This document shows, in pieces, positions 1 through 4,943 of a DNA stretch of 5,617 bases. The stretch spans positions 1 to 5,617 of the forward strand of contig JANTGX010000158.1 in NCBI GenBank assembly GCA_024762755.1. Direction: 5' to 3'. The notes under the pieces are model-generated. The model had not been told where the DNA came from and did no database searches. It was given only the letters and a program-made list of their open reading frames with translations. Within the stretch, counting starts at the first letter, position 1. The number at the start of each line of letters is the position of its first letter. This DNA is from Gammaproteobacteria bacterium (GTDB taxonomy: Bacteria > Pseudomonadota > Gammaproteobacteria > SZUA-152). The position numbers were made by a program, and so were the translations under genes.

Positions 1-960
1 CACCGCGGTGATGCGCGCCTCCAGGGGGATCTCGGCGCCCTTTAGGCCGCGCGGGTAGCCGCTGCCGTTGGGGGCCTCGTGGTGGAATTCGGCGATGTTA
101 CGCAGGATGTCGACGTTGTCGAAGGTCTCCAGGCCATGGTCTTCGAGCATGTTGTCGATGATCTCGCGTCCCTTGCGTGCGTGGGTCTGCATGATGCGGC
201 GTTCGTCTTCGTCGAGGGCGCCCGGCTTGTGCAGGATCTTGTCGGTGATGGCGATCTTGCCGATGTCGTGCAGCGGCGAGAAGAGGAACACCTTCTCGAT
301 GTAGGCGTCGTCCAGGCCGTAGTCGTCGGCCAGGTGCAGGGCGATGAGGCGGGCGTAGCGCGACATGCGGTCGATGTGTGCGCCGGTCTCGGTGTCGCGG
401 TAGTGGGTCATGTCGTGGGCGGTCTTCACCGTCGCCAACAGGGTGCGCACGGTGGTCTGTTCGTTGATCACCAGCAGCGAGATGAGGTGGCCGACGAGGT
501 CGAAGTAGTGCAAGGCCTCGGCGCTGAAAACGCCCTTTTCGTAGGAATTGAAGAACACGAAGCCGAAGAAGACGTCATTGAGGAACATGGGCAGGGTGTA
601 GCTGGCGGCATAGCCCTGGGCGGCGATGCGCTGGGTGTGCAGGCCTTCACCCTGGCGGAAGACCGCGAGGTCGTTGACCACCCGCGGCCGGCGCTGCTCG
701 GCGATGGCCGCCAGCGATGGCGCATCGGCCAGGCGCGTGTCGTAGTGGCTGAGCGGACTGGGCTGGCCGCCGCTACTGTGCAGATAGGTCTTGAGCAGGT
801 CGGTCTTGGGCTCGTAGATGGCCACTGCCAAGCGATCGATGAACGGACACTGGGCTTGAATGGCGCGGTGCACGTTGCCCAGTTTCTCTGCCAGGGGGCA
901 GTTCTCGTTGAGGGCGTGCAGGGTGTCCTGGTGATCGAACAGGGGGCTCGGCTCCGTCAT
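1..960 (-). CDS. GAF and HD-GYP domain protein, probable cyclic-di-GMP phosphodiesterase (C-terminus missing at window edge)
   Basis: Translating the minus strand from the ATG at 960-958 gives 320 codons without a stop, so the gene leaves the window on its 3' side. Residues about 15-165 look like a GAF sensory domain: mixed alpha/beta, with a strand-rich end around FFGFVFFNSY (131-140). Residues about 175-320 are an HD-GYP domain: ETGAH (191-195), the HD pair in SPLHDIGK (H231, D232, K235), H260, HHE at 293-295 and GYP at 301-303. HD-GYP enzymes use these residues to hold two or three metals and hydrolyse cyclic-di-GMP, so the likely role is lowering this second messenger in the cytoplasm in response to a GAF-bound signal. 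No receiver domain or membrane segment is visible. The segment after HHE reads APNGSGYP rather than the common (R/K)WDG(T/S)GYP, a variant that still keeps GYP. The family normally continues roughly 50-70 residues beyond the point reached here. The start is supported by conserved architecture and a weak AAGAG about 7 bases upstream; the frame stays open further upstream. Confidence 0.9.
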   Translation of the reverse strand, partial: MTEPSPLFDHQDTLHALNENCPLAEKLGNVHRAIQAQCPFIDRLAVAIYEPKTDLLKTYLHSSGGQPSPLSHYDTRLADAPSLAAIAEQRRPRVVNDLAVFRQGEGLHTQRIAAQGYAASYTLPMFLNDVFFGFVFFNSYEKGVFSAEALHYFDLVGHLISLLVINEQTTVRTLLATVKTAHDMTHYRDTETGAHIDRMSRYARLIALHLADDYGLDDAYIEKVFLFSPLHDIGKIAITDKILHKPGALDEDERRIMQTHARKGREIIDNMLEDHGLETFDNVDILRNIAEFHHEAPNGSGYPRGLKGAEIPLEARITAV

Positions 961-1042
961 GGGCGGTCTCTTGCGGTGAGGGGGCGACGTACTCTGATCG
1001 GCATCGCCCGCCCGATACTGTAGGGCGCAGCGGCTGCTGCAA

Positions 1043-1702
1043 TCAAGCCAGCAACACCGCCACCAAACCGGTGAGGAAGATGCCGTCGAAGGTGCCGGCA
1101 CCGCCGATGGAGGCCATGGGCACGCCCATGCGGGCGATGTCGCGCAGGCGCAGCAGGTCGGCACCGATGAGCACGCCCAGGGTGCCGCTGATGTAGGCCA
1201 GCGGGGCGCTCTGTCCATGGTCGAGCAATACGGCCAGCGCGGCCGCGCTCACGGGGGCGACGAAGACGGGCATGCCGATGCCCAGCCCCGGCACCGGCCG
1301 GCTGGCCAGACGGCTGATGAGAGCTACCCCGGCCACGCCGATGGCCACCCGGCTCAGATCCAGCGGGTTGTGCTGCAGAAGATAGAGGGAGAAGAGGATG
1401 GGGACCAGCCCACCACCCACGTTGAGGGTGATCAGGGTGCGGCCCTGAAACTCGCCATACGTCTGCCGCAGCAGCCCGTACAACTCGGGGTCCACCGGTT
1501 CCTTGGGCGCCTCGGCGGGGATACTGAACAGGGGCAGGTTGATGGCGCTGCCGAAGAGCGAGGCGAACAGCAACAGGAAGGCGGAATTCTGCGACAGTCC
1601 CAGGCGCTCGAAGGCGATGGTCACCGCCCCCACCTGCACTACCGCGATGAGCAGCGATAGGCTGAAGATGAAAAGCAGCAGATGGAGGGGGGAGAAGGGC
1701 AT
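1043..1702 (-). CDS. DUF1614 family integral membrane protein
   Basis: This 219-residue protein is almost entirely hydrophobic. It has about seven likely membrane segments, near residues 5-29, 39-59, 90-110, 117-133, 143-161, 168-184 and 200-218. A polar loop at about 61-88 is rich in E, P and K. Three glycine-rich blocks identify the DUF1614 family: NVGGGLVP (94-101), GTLGVLIGADLL (173-184) and SIGGAGTFDGIFLTG (198-212), the last being the family's C-terminal signature. The family has no established function that I know of. The glycine-rich, Asp-containing segments at the ends of helices would suit a small transporter or membrane enzyme, but this is speculation. The ATG at 1702 gives a full-length protein; the Shine-Dalgarno match is weak (GAGA about 10 bases upstream). 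The gene lies 80 bases downstream of the PRPP-synthetase homologue and 82 bases upstream of the HD-GYP gene, all on one strand, so cotranscription is possible but not shown. Confidence 0.88.
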   Translation of the reverse strand: MPFSPLHLLLFIFSLSLLIAVVQVGAVTIAFERLGLSQNSAFLLLFASLFGSAINLPLFSIPAEAPKEPVDPELYGLLRQTYGEFQGRTLITLNVGGGLVPILFSLYLLQHNPLDLSRVAIGVAGVALISRLASRPVPGLGIGMPVFVAPVSAAALAVLLDHGQSAPLAYISGTLGVLIGADLLRLRDIARMGVPMASIGGAGTFDGIFLTGLVAVLLA

Positions 1703-1782
1703 GGCGGTCTGATCTCGTCCGGGGTGTTCAGTCTACCGATTTTCGCCGGCAAGGCGGAGTGTGGAGGCGAATGTCAACGGGT

Positions 1783-2697
1783 TCATTGCCCAACCGGGAC
1801 GACCAGCCCTCGCAGGGCCTCTGCCAATAGTTCGGCCAGGGGAATGCGGTTGCTGGGATGGTTGACGCTGTCGGTGCTCCAGACGGCATCCACGCCGGCC
1901 CGGTGCAGGGATGCCAGGGCATCGCCGACGAACAGGCCGTGGGTGACCACGCAATCGACGCTGCTGGCGCCGGCCTCGTGCAGGCGTTGCGCGGCCACCG
2001 CCAAGGTGCGGCCGGTGCTGGCGACGTCGTCCACCAGGACGACCTGGCGGCCGCGGTAGGTGAGGGGGGGTAGCTGTACGTCCACGTCACGGTCGCCACG
2101 ACGGGTCTTCTCGGCCACGCCGTACTCCAGCCCGCCGCCGGCCTCGGCCACGGCGGCCACCCACTGTGCCGATTCGCGGTCCGGCCCCAGCAGCAGGGCG
2201 TGGGGGCGCTGGCGGGCGATGAACGCGCCGATGGCGCCGCTGGCGGTGAGGTTGATGGCCTGGGCGAGGGGGATGGCCTCGTCCAGGGCATGGGTCCGGT
2301 GCAGGTGGGCGTCCACGGTGACGACGGCGTCGACGTGTTCGGCCAGCAGGCGGCCGATGATGCGCTGGCTCACCGCCTCGCCGGGGCGGAAGGCCATGTC
2401 CTGGCGCATGTAGGCGAGGTAGGGGGCGACCAGGGTGAGCCGTTTGGCGCCGTTGTCACGGGCGCTGCCGGCGGCCAGCAGGAGTTCGATGAGCTTGTGG
2501 TCGGGGTCGTTGAGGCTGCGGCAGATCACCAGGTGTTCGGCCAGCGGCGGTGGCAGGCGCAGCTTGCGCTCGCCGTCGGGAAAGGGGTGGATCTCGGCGG
2601 CGAGGAAGGGAATACCGAGGGCCGCGGCCAGTTGCCGGCCCTGTTCGGCGTAGTCGTCGAAGCCGACGAGTTGGGTGTCTGGCCGGGGCGGGCTCAC
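1783..2697 (-). CDS. Ribose-phosphate pyrophosphokinase (PRPP synthetase) homologue, archaeal-like, paired with a nucleotide phosphorylase
   Basis: A 304-residue protein, close to the usual 285-320 of the family, which transfers the beta-gamma pyrophosphate of ATP to ribose 5-phosphate to give PRPP and AMP in the cytoplasm. Visible family elements in order: FPDGE (39-43), PYLAYMRQD (92-100) followed by FRPGEAVS (103-110), VDAHLH (128-133), GPDRES (171-176), the flexible-loop KTR (197-199, the catalytic Lys-x-Arg) and the PRPP-binding loop VDDVASTGRT (222-231). All key catalytic positions look intact, so an active enzyme is likely. PYLAY, PGEAxS and EKTR resemble archaeal PRPP synthetases more than the E. 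coli or Bacillus type. The start is GTG, overlapping the phosphorylase stop as GTGA, so translation is probably coupled. This is likely a second, specialised copy beside a housekeeping prs elsewhere in the genome; that is inference. A related alternative is a changed sugar-phosphate substrate linked to the phosphorylase product. Confidence 0.9.
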   Translation of the reverse strand: MSPPRPDTQLVGFDDYAEQGRQLAAALGIPFLAAEIHPFPDGERKLRLPPPLAEHLVICRSLNDPDHKLIELLLAAGSARDNGAKRLTLVAPYLAYMRQDMAFRPGEAVSQRIIGRLLAEHVDAVVTVDAHLHRTHALDEAIPLAQAINLTASGAIGAFIARQRPHALLLGPDRESAQWVAAVAEAGGGLEYGVAEKTRRGDRDVDVQLPPLTYRGRQVVLVDDVASTGRTLAVAAQRLHEAGASSVDCVVTHGLFVGDALASLHRAGVDAVWSTDSVNHPSNRIPLAELLAEALRGLVVPVGQ

Positions 2698-4247
2698 AGG
2701 TTGAGCCCCGATTCTTCCACCCGCTCGCCGATGCGGTAACCGCTGTCACGTCCGGCGAGGTTGTGCGCAAAGTCGAAATCGGCGGGAAATTCGGCATGGA
2801 TGCGGTACAGGGGGTCTCCCTTGCGCACCGGGTCGCCCAGCTTCCGCAGCAGATCGACGCCGGCGCCCTTGTCCATGGGCGCGCCGGCGAGGCGGGCGAT
2901 CTTGGACATCTGGTAGTTGTCGATGGCGCTCACCACGCCGTCTCGCGGGGCGCGGATCTCCTCGGTCAGGTGGCCGGGCTCGGCGTGGCGTTTCTGCCTG
3001 CCCTGGGCCTCGATGATGGCCAGCATCTTGGCCAGGGCGCGGCCGGAGTCGAGGATGTCGCGGGCGATGGCGTAGCCGGTGCCACCGCGCACGTCCGGGT
3101 CGAATTCGAGGATCCGCCCGGCCAGGCGCAGGGCCTTCTGGCGCAGGTCCTGCGGTGCCTCGGGCTCGTTGTGCAACACGGCCATCACGTCGCGCGCCTC
3201 CAGCACCGGGCCGATGCCGCGGCCGATGGGCTGGATGCCGTCGGTGATGATTACCTCGATGTGCAGGCCGAGGCGGTCGCCGACGTATTCGAACAGCTTG
3301 CGCAGGTGCAGGGCCTCGCGCATGTGGCGCACCTTGGCGGTGGGGCCGACGGGGATGTCCAGCAACAGGTGGGTGGAGCCGGCGGCCAGTTTCTTGGACA
3401 GGATGGAGGCCACCATCTGCCCCTGCGAGTCGATGCCCAGGGGGCGTTCGACGGCGATCAGGATGTCGTCCACCGGGGCCAGCTTCGCCGTGCCGCCCCA
3501 GGCCAGGCAGGCGCGTTCGCGGCGCACCACGCGGTGCATCTCGGCCGGCGGCAGGTCGACCCGGGCGAGCACCTCCATGGTGTCGGCGGTGCCGGCGGGG
3601 GAGGTGATGGCGCGCGAGGAGGTCTTCGGCATGAGGGTGCCGTGGGCGGCGACGATGGGCACCACCAGCATGCTGGTGCGATTTCCGGGGATACCGCCGA
3701 TACAGTGCTTGTCCGCCACCAGCGGCTCGTGCCAGCGCAGGCGCTCGCCGGACTCGGTCATGGCGCGGGTGAGATAGAGGATCTCCTCGCGGTCCAGGCC
3801 GCTCTGTCCCGAGGCGACGAGGAAGGCCGCCATCTCCATCTTCGAATAGCGATTCTCGACGATGTCGCGGGTGATGGCGCGGAAGTCCTCGAGTTTCAAG
3901 GGCTCGCCGGCGATCTTGCGTCGCACGGCGTCCATGGAGATGGGGGGTTCGGCGTGGCCCACGCTCACCGCCGTGCCCTCGGCCAGGCCCAGTTGATCGA
4001 AGGCCTGCTCGGCCAGGCCCAGTTCGCCCGGGCCGACGATGGCCGGGTCGTCCACCACGTTCAGCAGGGCATGGATGCGGTGGCTGTCGGCGGCGATGGT
4101 GACCTTGGAGAGGGCCTGGAACCCCTCGGCGCGGTAGATCTCGCACTCGCGGTTGAGATAGGCCACGTTCTCGCGATAGGTGTCGATGGCCACGCGGCGC
4201 AGTTTGAGTCGCTGGCGGGGGCGTCGTCGGGACTTGTGCGTCGTCAT
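2694..4247 (-). CDS. AMP/thymidine phosphorylase family protein (archaeal AMP-phosphorylase type, about 517 residues)
   Basis: The length and N-terminal extra domain (about residues 13-98) separate this protein from classical bacterial DeoA (about 440 residues) and match archaeal AMP phosphorylases (about 500). The central region carries ADKHCIGGIPGNRTS (178-192), the counterpart of the DeoA KHSTGG loop, then KTSSRAITSPAGTADTMEVL (208-227). GIDSQGQ (271-277) holds D273, which by my recollection aligns with the proposed general acid of the Thermococcus enzyme; S281 and K305 also align with its ligand residues. The C-terminal domain (about 425-510) has the family's barrel-sandwich style, with IRAPRDGVV and GDPVRKGDPLYRI. 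Known archaeal relatives convert AMP, CMP or UMP plus phosphate into free base and ribose 1,5-bisphosphate; many bacterial homologues are annotated only as putative thymidine phosphorylase. The ATG at 4247 has AAAAGG 5 bases upstream. Residues 1-12 are a basic extension. It is the first gene of the minus-strand unit and overlaps the PRPP-synthetase homologue by 4 bases. The substrate (nucleotide or nucleoside) is not settled by sequence. Confidence 0.9.
   Translation of the reverse strand: MTTHKSRRRPRQRLKLRRVAIDTYRENVAYLNRECEIYRAEGFQALSKVTIAADSHRIHALLNVVDDPAIVGPGELGLAEQAFDQLGLAEGTAVSVGHAEPPISMDAVRRKIAGEPLKLEDFRAITRDIVENRYSKMEMAAFLVASGQSGLDREEILYLTRAMTESGERLRWHEPLVADKHCIGGIPGNRTSMLVVPIVAAHGTLMPKTSSRAITSPAGTADTMEVLARVDLPPAEMHRVVRRERACLAWGGTAKLAPVDDILIAVERPLGIDSQGQMVASILSKKLAAGSTHLLLDIPVGPTAKVRHMREALHLRKLFEYVGDRLGLHIEVIITDGIQPIGRGIGPVLEARDVMAVLHNEPEAPQDLRQKALRLAGRILEFDPDVRGGTGYAIARDILDSGRALAKMLAIIEAQGRQKRHAEPGHLTEEIRAPRDGVVSAIDNYQMSKIARLAGAPMDKGAGVDLLRKLGDPVRKGDPLYRIHAEFPADFDFAHNLAGRDSGYRIGERVEESGLNL
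3978..4024. repeat. 17-base direct repeat inside the phosphorylase gene, in-frame spacing of 30 bases
   Basis: CTCGGCCAGGCCCAGTT occurs exactly at 3978-3994 and again at 4008-4024. The 30-base offset is ten codons, so the protein repeats the block (E/Q)LGLAE at residues 75-80 and 85-90. The block sits at the edge of the N-terminal domain. It may be a small in-frame duplication or chance reuse of the same codons in a helix. Confidence 0.6.
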
Positions 4248-4248
4248 T

Positions 4249-4274
4249 GGAACCTTTTAACCGCGAAGGGCGTT
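4249..4274 (+). promoter_or_regulatory. Candidate ECF-sigma promoter for the sigma factor gene (autoregulation)
   Basis: A -35-like GGAACC (4249-4254) is followed after 16 bases by CGTT (4271-4274), that is GGAAC-N17-CGTT. This matches the general form of many ECF-sigma promoters and equals the consensus known for alphaproteobacterial EcfG. The element agrees at 20 of 26 positions with a second copy upstream of the anti-sigma gene (4896-4921). Identical stretches are GGAACCTTTT, CCGC and CGTT at the same spacing. Transcription would begin around 4280, giving a leader of about 65 bases before the sigma ATG. Recognition by the adjacent sigma factor is inferred. Confidence 0.65.
4253..4258 (-). 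promoter_or_regulatory. Ribosome-binding site of the phosphorylase gene
   Basis: The minus strand reads AAAAGG, then TTCCA, then the ATG at 4247. This is an acceptable purine-rich site at 5-base spacing and supports that start codon. The same bases, read on the plus strand, are the CCTTTT part of the first ECF promoter element. Confidence 0.55.
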
Positions 4275-4301
4275 GGAGTGCAAGCCGGTTGTGTTTTCAC
4301 C

Positions 4302-4319
4302 GGGCATGAGGGCGTGCCC
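4302..4319 (+). other. Possible small hairpin in the sigma factor leader
   Basis: GGGCAT (4302-4307) can pair with GTGCCC (4314-4319), including one G-U pair, around a 6-base loop. A pyrimidine-rich run follows (about 4317-4332). The stem is short and has no clear terminator T-run, so its function is uncertain; it might affect initiation at the sigma start, which lacks a Shine-Dalgarno sequence. Confidence 0.25.
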
Positions 4320-4345
4320 CTCTCCCTTTCCGTAATATCCAATCC

Positions 4346-4888
4346 ATGAAAAAGATGCTGACCTTTCCCTCACCACACCAAGCGACAGCCGATTTCGAAT
4401 CCCTGGTGGGCCCGCACCTCGACCACCTGTACCGGGTGGCCTTTCGTTTCTGTACCAATCGCTCCGATGCCGAAGACCTGGTGCAGGACCTGTTGGTCAA
4501 ACTCTATCCGCGGCAGGCCGAATTGGCGCGGATCGAAAAGCTGCGTCCGTGGCTGGTGACCACCCTGTATCGCATGTTCATCGACGACACACGCCGACGC
4601 GCGCGCTCGCGCCTGCAGCCCATCGACGACGAGACGGCCTTCTACGACAGCGTACCCTCGGCGACCCCGGGGCCGGCCGATTCACTGGCCCGTGAACAGC
4701 GCCTGCAGTCCATGCAGGCGGCCTTCGACAGACTCAGTGACGACCACCGCACCCTGCTCGCATTGCACGATATTGAAGGCTATCGCCTGAACGAACTGCA
4801 TGCCATGTTGGGCATCCCCCTGGGCACCCTGAAGTCGCGCATTCATCGTGCACGCGCCCGTCTGCGCGAATTGCTGGCCGAAGGCTGA
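4346..4888 (+). CDS. ECF-subfamily RNA polymerase sigma factor (sigma-70 family, RpoE-like)
   Basis: This 180-residue protein has the two-domain layout of ECF sigma factors. Region 2 covers about residues 17-88 and includes the signature DAEDLVQDLLVKLY (41-54) and LRPWLVTTLYRMFIDDTRR (66-84), which contacts core polymerase and the -10 element. A linker of about 30 residues follows. Region 4 covers about 118-176, with the helix-turn-helix YRLNELHAMLGIPLGTLKSR (146-165) for -35 recognition. No extra C-terminal domain is present, so it is a plain ECF factor controlled by an anti-sigma. The anti-sigma gene lies 55 bases downstream. The in-frame stop at 4307-4309 restricts the start to ATG 4346 or ATG 4355 (M4); neither has a clear Shine-Dalgarno sequence, and 4346 is chosen as the longer. 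The gene is divergent from the phosphorylase across 98 bases. The copies of GGAACC-N16-CGTT before it and before its antagonist suggest autoregulation. The inducing signal cannot be read from the sequence. Confidence 0.93.
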   Translation: MKKMLTFPSPHQATADFESLVGPHLDHLYRVAFRFCTNRSDAEDLVQDLLVKLYPRQAELARIEKLRPWLVTTLYRMFIDDTRRRARSRLQPIDDETAFYDSVPSATPGPADSLAREQRLQSMQAAFDRLSDDHRTLLALHDIEGYRLNELHAMLGIPLGTLKSRIHRARARLRELLAEG

Positions 4889-4895
4889 TCCGCAG

Positions 4896-4921
4896 GGAAC
4901 CTTTTTTCCGCCCCGGCCGTT
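4896..4921 (+). promoter_or_regulatory. Second candidate ECF-sigma promoter, between the sigma and anti-sigma genes
   Basis: GGAACC (4896-4901), 16 bases, then CGTT (4918-4921). Bases 4896-4905 repeat exactly the GGAACCTTTT of the upstream element at 4249, and CCGC and CGTT recur at the same offsets. It begins 8 bases after the sigma stop codon. A start site around 4928 would give the anti-sigma gene a very short leader with its ribosome-binding site near the 5' end. Function is inferred. Confidence 0.6.
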
Positions 4922-4930
4922 TTACGCACA

Positions 4931-4935
4931 AGAGG
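4931..4935 (+). promoter_or_regulatory. Ribosome-binding site of the anti-sigma gene, deciding its start
   Basis: AGAGG is followed by three in-frame start codons: GTG 4935, ATG 4938 and ATG 4944. Only ATG 4944 lies at a normal distance (8 bases); the others are too close. The start is therefore placed at 4944. Confidence 0.6.
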
Positions 4936-4943
4936 TGATGAAC

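Noticed and set aside
1..10. Ten-base perfect palindrome CACCGCGGTG at the window start.
   Set aside because: It lies within coding sequence, is short, and is expected by chance in GC-rich DNA.
79..1023. A 314-codon plus-strand open frame opposite the HD-GYP gene.
   Set aside because: Low-complexity V/G/H-rich translation, antisense to an HD-GYP domain with intact catalytic residues.
1027..1040. A 5-bp stem with a 4-base loop (GCAGC/GCTGC) right after the DUF1614 stop, a possible terminator.
   Set aside because: The stem is short and no T-run follows on the minus strand.
1749..1777. A perfect TTGACA on the minus strand (1777-1772) just after the PRPP-synthetase stop, a possible -35 for the DUF1614 gene.
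   Set aside because: No acceptable -10 box at 16-18 bases: the sequence there is CCTTGC on the minus strand.
4118..4123. A further GGAACC on the plus strand inside the phosphorylase gene, as a third ECF promoter.
   Set aside because: No CGTT at the required distance, and no plus-strand gene follows directly.
4306..4335. A nine-codon open frame (ATG to TAA) in the sigma leader as a regulatory peptide.
   Set aside because: It has no ribosome-binding site and no distinctive composition; its chance occurrence is likely. Kept only as a remark in the leader finding.
2550..4349. A 599-codon open frame on the plus strand opposite the phosphorylase.
   Set aside because: Its product is a G/V/H/Q-rich string with no domain, and it lies antisense to a gene with clear family motifs. 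Strong third-position G/C bias creates such frames.
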